A stretch of DNA of 64,000 nt, from contig JAQSXJ010000031.1 of the NCBI GenBank assembly GCA_029256725.1, positions 1-64,000 of the forward strand, in the 5' to 3' direction. The notes beneath the pieces are model-generated. The model did not search any database. It saw only the letters and a list, made by a program, of their open reading frames with translations, and was not told the origin of the DNA. Source of the DNA: Anaerocolumna sp. Its GTDB lineage: Bacteria > Bacillota > Clostridia > Lachnospirales > Lachnospiraceae. Made by a program: the position numbers and the translations under genes. Shown here piece after piece: positions 1 to 9,263 of the stretch (positions within the stretch are counted from its first letter, which is position 1; each line of letters opens with the position of its first letter).

Positions 1-1965
1 GTCAATTACATTACGGACGGTACCTTTTAGTATCATACCTTCTGTAAGGTCTTTCATTTCAAGTACGTCGGTTCGTAATATGGGCTTTGGCATTTCCTCT
101 CTGGGATCTCTGCCAGGTTTCTCAAGTTCCTTAATAATATCTGTTAAGGTTATCTCACCAATTCCAAGTTCTGCTGCCAGGGCTTTCTTATCTCTTACGT
201 GCTTACCCAGATCCGATAGCTTTCCTGCCTGGATATCCGCAGCTGTAAGACCTGATTTCTCCAGTAGCTTAAGAGCCGCTGCGTAGGATTCCGGATGAAC
301 GCTGGTACCGTCAAGGGGATTGGCACCATCTAAGATTCTTAAGAAACCAGCACACTGTTCAAAGGCTTTGGGTCCTAACTTAGCTACCTTTAACAACTGC
401 TTGCGATCAGAGAAGGGTCCGTTCTCTTCTCTATGGGTTACTACATTCTTTGCTATGGTTTTTGTAATACCTGAGATATATTCTAAGAGGGAAGCGGATG
501 CAGTATTTAGATCCACTCCGACTTTATTCACACTGTCTTCTACCACACCGGACAGAGCATCGGATAGTTTCTTCTGGTTCATATCGTGCTGATACTGTCC
601 TACACCAATGGCTTTGGGGTCTATCTTAACCAGTTCTGCCAATGGATCCTGCAGCCTTCTTGCAATAGATGCTGCACTTCTCTGACCTACATCAAAGTTC
701 GGGAATTCCTCTGTGGCTAGTTTACTGGCTGAATATACGGATGCTCCTGCCTCATTTACGATAATATATTGTACTTTACCATGGTACTCTTTCAGCATGT
801 CCGCCAGGATTAGTTCAGATTCTCTGGAAGCAGTTCCGTTTCCTACGGATATAAGGGTGATGTTATATTTCTGTATGAGCTTCCTAACCGTTGCTTTGGC
901 TTCTTCTACTTTATTCTGAGGTGCTGTTGGATACACCACTACTGTGTCAAGTACTTTACCCGTTGCATCCACTACGGCAAGCTTACAGCCGGTACGAAAA
1001 GCGGGATCCCAGCCTAATACAACCTGTCCTACAATAGGAGGCTGCATCAGCAGCTGTTCGAGATTCTTACCAAAGACCTTAATAGCACCGTCTTCTGCTT
1101 TTTCTGTCAGGTCATTACGAATCTCTCTCTCAATAGCAGGGGCTATCAGACGGGAGTAGCTGTCACTGACGGTCTTCTTTAGTATCTCTTCTGTATTGGG
1201 ATTCTTTCTTACAATTACTTTCGTTTCCAGATAGAGAAGTATCTTATCTTCCGGTGCCAGGATTTTCACCGTAAGGATTTTCTCATTCTCCCCTCTGTTA
1301 AGGGCAAGAACACGGTGTCCTGCTAACTTACTTAACTTCTCCTCGAAGTTATAATACATCTCATAGACACTTTCCTGTTTCTCGTTCTTGGCTGTTGAGG
1401 TGATGCTTCCTTCTTCAAAGGTTACCTTACGGATATGGATACGGTAATCCGCTTCATCGGAGATATTCTCTGCGATGATATCCATTGCTCCTGCTATGGC
1501 TTCTTCTACTGTATTTACTTCCTTTTCAGGATCCAGGAAACTTTCCGCTTCTTTCTCAAGGGGCTTGTCTGTCATCTGTAAGAGGATGATATTAGCCAGG
1601 GGTTCAAGTCCTTTCTCCTTCGCTATGGTAGCTCTGGTTCTTCTCTTTGGACGGTAGGGCCTGTAGAGGTCTTCTACTACTACAAGGGTTTCGGCGGCTA
1701 ATATCTGTGCCTTTAATTCTTCTGTTAATTTTCCCTGTTCTTCAATACTTGACAGCACACTGGCCTTTTTCTCTTCCAGATTGCGAAGATAAAGAAGACG
1801 TTCATGCAGATCACGTAACACTTCGTCATTTAAGGAGCCGGTTACCTCCTTACGGTATCTGGCTATAAAGGGGATGGTGTTGCCCTCATCTATTAGCTTT
1901 ACCGTTGCTTCTGCCTGTTCCAGCCGGATTCCGAGCTCGCTTGAAAGCTGTCTTAAAATATCCAT
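1..1965 (-). CDS. tex: Tex family RNA-binding transcription accessory protein (3' end cut by window edge)
   Basis: This open reading frame begins at an ATG preceded by AAAAGGAG and runs off the left edge, so about 655 N-terminal residues are visible of a family usually near 715-720. The start MDILRQLSSELGIR and the segments IPFIARYRKE, DLYRPYRPKRRTRATIAKEKGLEPLA and GWDPAFRTGCKLAVVD are hallmarks of Tex; the YqgF-like RNase H fold, the helix-hairpin-helix region and the start of the link to the S1 domain are present, and the S1 domain itself lies outside. Tex binds nucleic acids and acts in transcription and RNA metabolism in the cytoplasm. It seems to be a single gene with its own upstream region containing a 22-bp perfect palindrome. 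Identity is firm from conserved sequence. Confidence 0.95.
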   Translation of the reverse strand, partial: MDILRQLSSELGIRLEQAEATVKLIDEGNTIPFIARYRKEVTGSLNDEVLRDLHERLLYLRNLEEKKASVLSSIEEQGKLTEELKAQILAAETLVVVEDLYRPYRPKRRTRATIAKEKGLEPLANIILLQMTDKPLEKEAESFLDPEKEVNTVEEAIAGAMDIIAENISDEADYRIHIRKVTFEEGSITSTAKNEKQESVYEMYYNFEEKLSKLAGHRVLALNRGENEKILTVKILAPEDKILLYLETKVIVRKNPNTEEILKKTVSDSYSRLIAPAIEREIRNDLTEKAEDGAIKVFGKNLEQLLMQPPIVGQVVLGWDPAFRTGCKLAVVDATGKVLDTVVVYPTAPQNKVEEAKATVRKLIQKYNITLISVGNGTASRESELILADMLKEYHGKVQYIIVNEAGASVYSASKLATEEFPNFDVGQRSAASIARRLQDPLAELVKIDPKAIGVGQYQHDMNQKKLSDALSGVVEDSVNKVGVDLNTASASLLEYISGITKTIAKNVVTHREENGPFSDRKQLLKVAKLGPKAFEQCAGFLRILDGANPLDGTSVHPESYAAALKLLEKSGLTAADIQAGKLSDLGKHVRDKKALAAELGIGEITLTDIIKELEKPGRDPREEMPKPILRTDVLEMKDLTEGMILKGTVRNVID

Positions 1966-2001
1966 TGTTTACTCCTTTTGATTCTCTTTCCTTCGTTATA
2001 A

Positions 2002-2023
2002 CAATGTTATTATAATAACATTG
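2002..2023. promoter_or_regulatory. 22-bp perfect palindrome upstream of tex
   Basis: Positions 2002-2023 form a perfect inverted repeat with halves CAATGTTATTA and TAATAACATTG, about 37 bases upstream of the tex start. The minus strand reads TATAAT across its centre, so it may combine a -10 element with an operator. No matching regulator is known from the window; function is inferred. Confidence 0.4.
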
Positions 2024-2105
2024 CGGGGGAATAAATTCAAGCCTGTCGGATTGCTCATGGTGGGGGGCATAGAATGGGGAATTTAGTGGGTTGTGGCAAG
2101 GGGAC

Positions 2106-2345
2106 GAAAACTATGAACCTCTTTGTGCGTTTTTGTTCGGACAAGGTTCCTTATTCCACTAAAGCTGCAGGGATTGCTTAGGGCAATTCATGATTTGCCG
2201 AACTCGCGGAATAACCTGTTGTGGCTTTGAGAAGGTTATTCCCGCTCAGACAGCGGCATATCATGAACTTGGCGCAATCTCTGCAGCTTAAGTGTCATAG
2301 GGAACCTTTCCGAGACAAAAACTCCCAAAGAGGTTCATAGTTTTC
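2106..2345. repeat. Long imperfect palindrome 1 (240 bp)
   Basis: The ends are a perfect 19-bp inverted repeat (2106-2124 against 2327-2345, GAAAACTATGAACCTCTTT). Inside, further blocks pair in order: AAGGTTCC, AAGCTGCAG, GGATTGC, TTCATGAT and GGAATAACCT, around a loop near 2218-2232. RNA from either strand would form one long, bulged hairpin. It lies between the 3' end of the glycoside hydrolase gene and the tex promoter region, holds no reading frame, and is not followed by a T-run like a simple terminator. It may be a MITE-like element or a processed 3' RNA. Confidence 0.8.
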
Positions 2346-2421
2346 TACGCGTTGGGGCACGGTATGTTGAGTTACGGCGCATTGGTGACAGGGGGTATGC
2401 CAGGTTATTAAGTTAAGTTAG

Positions 2422-5103
2422 TTAGTTTATAAGGGTTCTTAGTTGTTCTTCTGTTAGTTCTGTGTCTGGGTGAAAGTCTTGGGAGGTAATGTAGTTTACT
2501 ATGCTTTGGGTTAGGGCTGTTACTTCTGGGTAGTGGAGTTGTTCCAGTAATCCCATTGTGCTGATTATCAGCTTGCCTTTTCCTACCTTTGCTTCCAGGA
2601 GCATGCCCATTTTTCTCATTCTGGCGTAGCAGTCCAGGGCTGTTATGAGGGGGGTTAGGTTTTCGGGGAGCTTGATTGCACGGCCCTGGCACATTGGCCA
2701 CCATTGCCAGTTGGTGTGAAATTCTGTGGGGAAGCTCTTAAATACAGGGTGGTTCGGATCCATCAGGCAACCCATAAATCCGTCCTGGCTGGCGAAGGTT
2801 CCTACGGACCAGAAGTCTGTGGTGAACTGCGGTTTGATGGAGTCTGGAAAATGGTCGCTGGTTGCCGGAGGTGATAGGAATACTATGCTGCCTTTTTGTA
2901 AGGCGGTTATTGCTTCTTCCAGGCTTTGGGTTATTAGCAGGGCTTCCGGATAGGTTAAGGGGACGTCAGGATATACCCATATCGGATAGCTGTTTTCGTA
3001 GGTTCCGGCTTGTATTGTAAGGGTTAGTTTCTTTGCTTCCATTTGTGAAGTGAGTGGGAGGGTTATACTTCCTGCTGCCGTTAGTTCTCCTTTGGGGTAG
3101 GTGGCTGTTTCGATCTCTTGTACGGCTAGCAGGGTGTTGCCGTGTTTGAGCAGTACTTTACAGCTTACGGTGTAATCTTCTTTGCTGTAGTTGGCAATGT
3201 TTATATCACAGGTTAACTGTTCGGTGTTGCGATAGGTGTACTTATCCATTAGTCCCAGGGGGACAACATCGTTCATAAACTGTCTGAAGCGTTCTGGCTG
3301 GGCAAAGGAGTAGGGTTTGGGGGTTAGATGGGAATTCAACATTCCTACCAAGGCAGTGCCTTGCCCGGGAAAATCTTGCAGTCCTAACAGGGATATACCG
3401 GACATTTCTTTGGTTCGAAGCACTGCTTCTACTTCTTCTCTATATGCCAGTAGTGACAGCTCTCCGGTGGCTTCTACATAAGTTTTCCATTGGCTTAATA
3501 TACCCTGGGCTTCTACTCTTTCTTTAATATATAGAAGATTCTCAGGGCTTGTGACTCCCTTGAATTCATTACATTCCTCAAAGTCCGGCAGTACCTCGTA
3601 TTGTCCTACTTCAAAGTTAAATACCGGTTTATCAAATTCTTCTCGTACCTTTTGCATTTCTTTATCGAAATTCGTTCTGGTATTTGGATATTGCTCATTT
3701 ATATATCCGGTCATGTTAGCTGAGGTGCCTCTGATATGCTCTTTGTAATAATTGGAGGAGGTATAGAAATCGCTGTGTATATCCGGTCCGATACTTCCGT
3801 AATGAGGATTGGAGGCATTTGCGTACATTCTGGTATTGTCCAGTTCCTTTGCCCTGGAGAGCAATAAATCCATTCTCTTCGTCCCAAGCGCTCCGGCCTG
3901 GAGTTCATTTCCCAGGGTTAGCATGACAAAGGAGGGGTGATTGGCATAGCTTATTAATATTTGCTGTATTTCAGTTTTGTAATAAGACCAGCTCTTCTCG
4001 TCTTCAAAGGCTGTTGCTGGATTCCAATGGGAAAGCTCCGGCTGCATCAGCATTCCCATCTCATCTGCAGCAGCAAAGGCTGCCTCCGGGGGACAATGGG
4101 AGTGAAAGCGCATACAGTTTATACCATAGGACTGATAAACAGATAGTACCTTTGTCCATTCCTCCTTGGTCATTGGCATATGACCGGTTTCTGGGAATAC
4201 GCAGCAGTTGGATTCACTGCGCAGAAAGATTGCTCTGTCGTTTAGCGCCAGTTTTCCATTGAGATTATGAAAGGTTCTGATTCCAAAGGAGACGATCTTC
4301 TCCGTAATCCTATCACCGGAAACGGATAAGTTATACAGGTGTGAATCGAACTCATCCCAATGAGCAGCATTTTTGTTTATTGGGATGTCTTTTATTACAA
4401 TAGTATGTCTTCCTGCAGGTTTCGCTATATGGTGGGTTATTGCTTCTGTAAATGCTTCCGAATAGAGTGTTAGACTGCCTTCATAGGCTTCTGATAAATC
4501 CAGCTCCACAATTACCTTAGCCTTTGTAAGGCTTGGATATATTCTTATATTTGTTATATAATTCTTATACTCAAGGCGCAGACGCAGATAACCCAGCAGA
4601 CCGTTCCAGTTGGTCTGGGTTTCATCTGTTGCTGCGGAGGAATATACAATGGCATCGTGAGGCCAGTTAGGATATGAATTATCACAGCAGAAGGTGCAGG
4701 TATTATCCCCTTCTGTTATATAATCTGTTATTTCAAAAATGTGTGGTGTGGAGATTGTTCCTAAAGTAAAGGCAGGTACTTCTCTGCTATTAATTTTAAG
4801 GGTTAGCTCACGGCTTCTCTCCACTTCTATGAATACTCTCTCTTCCGTTTTAGGAAAATGAAAGGTCTTTGTAAAGTAAGCTGGTCCTTCGTAGGTATTC
4901 CTTCTTGTCAGTCTGGTTAAGATTCTGGTATTGCCTAACATATCCTTTTCGTTTCCAAGTCCGGCATCCGGATGCCATTGATTTGCCCCTGCATCAGGAA
5001 AACCTACACCGTTTCCATCAAGGGTTCCCGGCAAAAATACTCTATCCGTTTCGTGACCTGAAAGCTGTAACCCCCATTGGCCGCTTAAATCAATATAGTT
5101 CAT
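2422..5103 (-). CDS. Glycoside hydrolase family 2 protein (beta-galactosidase/beta-glucuronidase-like)
   Basis: The product of 893 residues has the GH2 layout: N-terminal sugar-binding jelly roll (about 20-180), immunoglobulin-like domain (about 185-285) and a TIM barrel (about 290-590), then a C-terminal extension. LTLGNE near residue 400 holds the expected acid/base Glu, and PVFNFEVGQYEV near 498 the expected nucleophile. It should hydrolyse beta-linked sugars. There is no signal peptide, so action on imported oligosaccharides in the cytoplasm is likely. The start ATG at 5103 is chosen because GGAGGTAACA sits directly before it; a TTG 12 bases upstream overlaps that site. No transporter or sugar regulator is next to it, so the substrate cannot be told. 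Confidence 0.85.
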   Translation of the reverse strand: MNYIDLSGQWGLQLSGHETDRVFLPGTLDGNGVGFPDAGANQWHPDAGLGNEKDMLGNTRILTRLTRRNTYEGPAYFTKTFHFPKTEERVFIEVERSRELTLKINSREVPAFTLGTISTPHIFEITDYITEGDNTCTFCCDNSYPNWPHDAIVYSSAATDETQTNWNGLLGYLRLRLEYKNYITNIRIYPSLTKAKVIVELDLSEAYEGSLTLYSEAFTEAITHHIAKPAGRHTIVIKDIPINKNAAHWDEFDSHLYNLSVSGDRITEKIVSFGIRTFHNLNGKLALNDRAIFLRSESNCCVFPETGHMPMTKEEWTKVLSVYQSYGINCMRFHSHCPPEAAFAAADEMGMLMQPELSHWNPATAFEDEKSWSYYKTEIQQILISYANHPSFVMLTLGNELQAGALGTKRMDLLLSRAKELDNTRMYANASNPHYGSIGPDIHSDFYTSSNYYKEHIRGTSANMTGYINEQYPNTRTNFDKEMQKVREEFDKPVFNFEVGQYEVLPDFEECNEFKGVTSPENLLYIKERVEAQGILSQWKTYVEATGELSLLAYREEVEAVLRTKEMSGISLLGLQDFPGQGTALVGMLNSHLTPKPYSFAQPERFRQFMNDVVPLGLMDKYTYRNTEQLTCDINIANYSKEDYTVSCKVLLKHGNTLLAVQEIETATYPKGELTAAGSITLPLTSQMEAKKLTLTIQAGTYENSYPIWVYPDVPLTYPEALLITQSLEEAITALQKGSIVFLSPPATSDHFPDSIKPQFTTDFWSVGTFASQDGFMGCLMDPNHPVFKSFPTEFHTNWQWWPMCQGRAIKLPENLTPLITALDCYARMRKMGMLLEAKVGKGKLIISTMGLLEQLHYPEVTALTQSIVNYITSQDFHPDTELTEEQLRTLIN

Positions 5104-5355
5104 TGTTACCTCCAAGATAATGTTATATTAAGAAATATCTTTTATATTCAAATTTGCCCTAGTAAATAGTATGACTCTATTTTATCATGAACTTATGAGA
5201 ATAAAATGCAGTATCTACATCATTAATGGACAATATAACACATGGTCGATGTAATCACATGGGTGATATCATCACATAGACATATATAGAATTCTCATTT
5301 ATTTACATATTAATGTACAGCTGATCACATGGAACAGCTGCCAGAAGGAGGATGT

Positions 5356-6294
5356 ATGCAATTGTTTTCTATTAATAAAGAGGATTATATTGAGATGAAA
5401 GCCGCTATAACGAAGGAGGATTATAATAATCTGAAGGAATTAGAGGCTGTATGCTCGAAGGAAAATATCAATCTGAAATTAGAACTGGGATATAAGCTCT
5501 CTCAGCTGCCACTTACTGCTGAGGTGCAAGCTTTGACGGAGAAAGAACCACGTTCTACCTGTATGAAAGAGTATATATATTATTCTCAGGGCAGACCGGT
5601 ATCCTATCTTGGTATCTGCAACTTTGGCGGAAATGTTTATGAGCTAAATGGCATGACACATCCTGACTTTCGAAATAAAGGTATCTTTCGTCGTTTATAT
5701 GATCATGCATTTGCTGAATGCAGACTTGCAAATAAAAATAGCCTTCTCCTTCTTGCAGACGGTAATTCTGATTCGGGGAATGGTTTTATCAAGTCAGTGG
5801 GTGGGGTACTGTCTTTTTCAGAATATCGAATGGAGCTTTTAGCTGGTGAATATGCCGCAAGGGATAAAGGCTTAAATAATGGAACAAGTCAGGTTGTGCT
5901 AGTTGAAGCCCAGCCAGAAGATATCAACATATTACAACAGTGTGATAAGATTTTCTTTGGAGATGAGGAAAATGAAGGAGAGGAATCAGAGAATATCTAT
6001 TCCATTGACCATACTTATCTGATTAAGAAAGATGATATAATGATGGGTAAGATTAAGATTGATTTTTATGAGGACGCAGGCTTTATATATGGGTTTGGCG
6101 TTCTTCCGGATTACAGAGGTTTCGGTTATGGGAAGGCGGCGATTGGGGAAGCCTTGAAGGAAATCTTCTCTAGAGGGATAGAAAAGGCTGCACTGGATGT
6201 TGCTGCTGCCAATGATCGGGCTTTGTATATTTATACTGGGAATGGTTTTAAGGAAGTATCCGTGATGAGGTATTATGAAGTTAAGGTGATGTAG
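5356..6294 (+). CDS. GNAT family N-acetyltransferase, two tandem domains
   Basis: The protein of 312 residues carries two acetyl-CoA-binding GNAT signatures: HPDFRNKGIFRRLYDHAF in the first half and PDYRGFGYGKAAIGEAL in the second, each with the R/Q-x-x-G-x-G/A type loop. The C-terminal end LYIYTGNGFKEVSVMRYYEV is the usual final GNAT strand. The start is taken at 5356, four bases after GGAGG; a start 27 bases earlier lacks a ribosome binding site. The gene stands alone on the plus strand between the glycoside hydrolase and the polysaccharide locus. The substrate (small molecule or protein) cannot be inferred. Confidence 0.85.
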   Translation: MQLFSINKEDYIEMKAAITKEDYNNLKELEAVCSKENINLKLELGYKLSQLPLTAEVQALTEKEPRSTCMKEYIYYSQGRPVSYLGICNFGGNVYELNGMTHPDFRNKGIFRRLYDHAFAECRLANKNSLLLLADGNSDSGNGFIKSVGGVLSFSEYRMELLAGEYAARDKGLNNGTSQVVLVEAQPEDINILQQCDKIFFGDEENEGEESENIYSIDHTYLIKKDDIMMGKIKIDFYEDAGFIYGFGVLPDYRGFGYGKAAIGEALKEIFSRGIEKAALDVAAANDRALYIYTGNGFKEVSVMRYYEVKVM

Positions 6295-6436
6295 TTTGAA
6301 TATATAGCCTACTTCGTCTTGAGAAACTACAGTGCCATTGTTTATGAAGGTAAGCATTCCCATCTGCCGGTATAGTTACTACATCACTTCAGGAATATCT
6401 CTCTAGCGATATTGCTCTGATTTTCCAACTGAAATA

Positions 6437-6480
6437 GGGTAAAGAGAAAAGTAATTGTTAATTTACTCTTTCCTTTACCC
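6437..6480. terminator. Bidirectional terminator hairpin between convergent genes
   Basis: GGGTAAAG at 6437 pairs with CTTTACCC ending at 6480, and AGTAA/TTACT extends the stem. It lies between the plus-strand acetyltransferase and the 3' end of the minus-strand polysaccharide locus. The rest of 6295-6646 shows no gene. Confidence 0.6.
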
Positions 6481-6646
6481 CCTTGATTCTTTCTCTCAGA
6501 TCAAATTGCTCCTATAATGGAGGTATCAACTTTTATGTTCTTTGATAGTGTAATCATCAATTTTGTTCATTACTAAGCTTTGCTCAATCATATTAGTTAT
6601 GTAATGAGGAAAGCAATTAGAAACATACCGCTATTTCACTTTTAGT

Positions 6647-7828
6647 TTAAATCCGCCCTTTAATAATACGCTTTATTGTCCCTGCAAAAAATCTTATTTT
6701 TTCTACTGATGATATATGGTTAGCATATCTGTTTAAATAAGTACGGTTATATCTTGGAGCTTTTTTTCCGCATAATCTCATTGCTAAAATCATGCTTTTC
6801 ATCGTTCCTTTACGTTTATATTGATGTGGTTGATACTTATAAAATTCCCCCATATTTCCTGTATAATCGCTCTCATTTACTAATTGTCCTGATTTAACCA
6901 TCTCCCTCATGATATCAGTGCCTTTTTTTGACCGTGATATAATAATATTTCGGCCATCATGCTCTGAAAATTCAGGTTTTCCTTCAGGATCCAAATACCA
7001 GAAATCAGCACAAACTATATCTGCTGCTTCACCTGTACCATCCAAGCAAAATCTGCAAATATTTCTCAGGTCTCGACCCAGATAGCTCCCCCAAGCAATC
7101 TTATATTCCAAATCAGATATTGTACCATCTTTTCTTAGAACAGTTGCATAACCCGGCCATCCATTTCCGCGATATGTTATATGATTGCAATCTTCGATTT
7201 TGCACCCCATTTTATTCAATAAAGCTATCTGAGCATCAACGCTTGGCTCACCGGCGCAGAAAAATGAAAGCAAAAATGGAAATACCGATTCCATATCATT
7301 ATTAACTGCCAGATAATTTCTCAACGCCATAACATCACAAGGTTTCCCAACAAAAGCATATTTTTTATTTTTATCTACCTTTTGCAATACATCTATCAAT
7401 GGAACTGAAATACTATAACGTGAGCCACATCTAGCTATTATTTCTTCTTTTGTAGAACTTACACAACTTATTGTCTTAGTTGAATCCTGTGGATCATATG
7501 TAGTATGGAGGATTCCGTCTACTAACCTATTTTCAATCAAATAAATTGATATCTCTGTTAAAGCACCTCCGGATGCGGCTTTGTATCTGAGAGCCGAATC
7601 CGAAGAATAGGCCACAATAGCTTTATCCACTTTCCCCCAAACATCATAATCACAGATTCCTGCATAATAAAATACCGGACATACTTTCTTATAAAAATCA
7701 TAAGACTCAACTTCTTCAACTGTGGAATTGGGAAATCCTCTATCGATTATTTCCAACGTAGTACCCTTTACTGAATGACACAAACCACAGCCTGTACAAT
7801 AGGTATTAATGTATTGATTTAATTTCAT
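6647..7828 (-). CDS. FrhB/CapL-like iron-sulfur protein of polysaccharide locus
   Basis: The product of 393 residues belongs to the coenzyme F420 hydrogenase/dehydrogenase beta-subunit-like family often found in polysaccharide clusters beside pyruvyl transferases. A short N-terminal cysteine motif, YCTGCGLC, suggests part of a 4Fe-4S site; the central segment AASGGALTEISIYL and the Cys-rich CRFCLDGTGEAADIVCADFW segment are typical of the catalytic core. The start at 7828 follows AAGGAGAGACTTC; an upstream ATG has no ribosome binding site. It is the last gene of the locus. Its reaction in polysaccharide synthesis is not established; a redox step in sugar modification is inferred from family and context. 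Confidence 0.75.
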   Translation of the reverse strand: MKLNQYINTYCTGCGLCHSVKGTTLEIIDRGFPNSTVEEVESYDFYKKVCPVFYYAGICDYDVWGKVDKAIVAYSSDSALRYKAASGGALTEISIYLIENRLVDGILHTTYDPQDSTKTISCVSSTKEEIIARCGSRYSISVPLIDVLQKVDKNKKYAFVGKPCDVMALRNYLAVNNDMESVFPFLLSFFCAGEPSVDAQIALLNKMGCKIEDCNHITYRGNGWPGYATVLRKDGTISDLEYKIAWGSYLGRDLRNICRFCLDGTGEAADIVCADFWYLDPEGKPEFSEHDGRNIIISRSKKGTDIMREMVKSGQLVNESDYTGNMGEFYKYQPHQYKRKGTMKSMILAMRLCGKKAPRYNRTYLNRYANHISSVEKIRFFAGTIKRIIKGRI

Positions 7829-7853
7829 GAAGTCTCTCCTTGTCACTCTGATT

Positions 7854-9263
7854 CTAATAACGTTGGAATTTAATTTTTATAGACGGAAAAAATTCCATTA
7901 TTCTATTTCTCTCCCTATAAGACATGGCCAGAATATAAACTATAGTTACTCCCCATCTTATAAACCAAAGTTCAATAAAACAATAAAATATCAAAACTAC
8001 AACAGTGATATGTACTATTGGACGGATAAAAGTTTTTAACGGATATAAGCTATCCTCTAACTTCTTTGCATAGCGCGCATGTAAAACAAATGCAATAAAA
8101 TATGCAATAAGTGTTGTATATGCCGCTGCCATATATCCGTATTTCGGGATTAAGATATAATTCAATATGAAATTAGTTCCTGCTGCAATAAGTGTATTAA
8201 ATGTTATGTATATGGTTTTCTTATAGAAGTGCTCAATATTAACATATAAAGTGTAGGCGAAGATAATGTAATTTGCTAGTACTATGGGGGGAATTATCCT
8301 AATTCCCACCCAGTATTTTTCAGAGGCTAAAAGCTTTACTACTTCTGGTCCAATCAATATAATCGCTGCTATTGCATATGTCATTAAATTTATATAATCA
8401 GTGGCTAATCTATTAATATCATTGGTTTCACGTTTCTTAAGTTTATCAGTGAACCATGGAACCCATACCCCCTCAAGCGAAGTCGTTATAACAGTGGCCA
8501 TCATACTAAAGTTATATATAAGGCTATAAATACCTGTCTGTGAAGCATCTGCAAGCCATGTAATCATTGTACGATCAGATTGAGATAGTATGTTAAGGGC
8601 AATACCGTGCAAAACCAGCGGAGCTGATATTGATAAAGCATATTTTAAGTATTCCATATTATAAAAACGATGGCTCTTTCGATACACTAAAAGAACGATA
8701 AACAATCCAAACGATACACTTACCAGTGCAGTTGGGATTATGCGCCCCATGTAGAGATCTGTCTTTACAATAAATAAGATAGTACCCACAGATAATATAA
8801 CTGATAATAAATTTGGCAAAACCATCATGACCGTTCGAAATTTATATCTATACTGCATCATCAGATACATGGAATAATTTTGTGCCAATGCGCTTGCCAT
8901 ACCTTGAAGCAGGCACAGCACCACTAAGGTCAGAGCTACATTTATCCTTAATAAAAGAAATCCTGCACCAATAAATAAACTAATTATTGAACTGCATCCT
9001 AAGGTAAAAGTAGTTGTCACTGACATAAAATCTTCAATTTTTTCCTTATAATCAATAAAGGCTGCACGTATTCCCATGTGCACTGCAAATCCCATGACCA
9101 TGGATAAAATTGTTATCCATGAATTATATGTAGTTACAATACCATAATCTGTCGTGGACAGTATCCTTGTAAAAATAGGAACTGTCAGGAATGCCATTCC
9201 CTTATCAAATAAATTACCGACCAAATAATACGAACTGGCCTTCTTATAATTCATTGAGCTCAT
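7854..9263 (-). CDS. Polysaccharide flippase (Wzx, PST/MATE-like)
   Basis: The 469-residue protein is almost wholly hydrophobic, with about 12-14 membrane segments and the N-terminal pattern SSYYLVGNLFDKGMAFLTVPIFTRIL found in Wzx-type flippases. It should move lipid-linked repeat units across the cytoplasmic membrane. The gene overlaps the 3' end of the upstream pyruvyl transferase by 20 bases, showing translational coupling in one operon, and is followed after 25 bases by the FrhB-like gene. The assignment as flippase rather than a general MATE exporter rests on motif and context. Confidence 0.9.
   Translation of the reverse strand: MSSMNYKKASSYYLVGNLFDKGMAFLTVPIFTRILSTTDYGIVTTYNSWITILSMVMGFAVHMGIRAAFIDYKEKIEDFMSVTTTFTLGCSSIISLFIGAGFLLLRINVALTLVVLCLLQGMASALAQNYSMYLMMQYRYKFRTVMMVLPNLLSVILSVGTILFIVKTDLYMGRIIPTALVSVSFGLFIVLLVYRKSHRFYNMEYLKYALSISAPLVLHGIALNILSQSDRTMITWLADASQTGIYSLIYNFSMMATVITTSLEGVWVPWFTDKLKKRETNDINRLATDYINLMTYAIAAIILIGPEVVKLLASEKYWVGIRIIPPIVLANYIIFAYTLYVNIEHFYKKTIYITFNTLIAAGTNFILNYILIPKYGYMAAAYTTLIAYFIAFVLHARYAKKLEDSLYPLKTFIRPIVHITVVVLIFYCFIELWFIRWGVTIVYILAMSYRERNRIMEFFPSIKIKFQRY

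Noticed and set aside
2106-2345. Insertion sequence remnant
   Set aside because: No transposase fragment is encoded and the pairing extends through the whole element rather than only at the ends.
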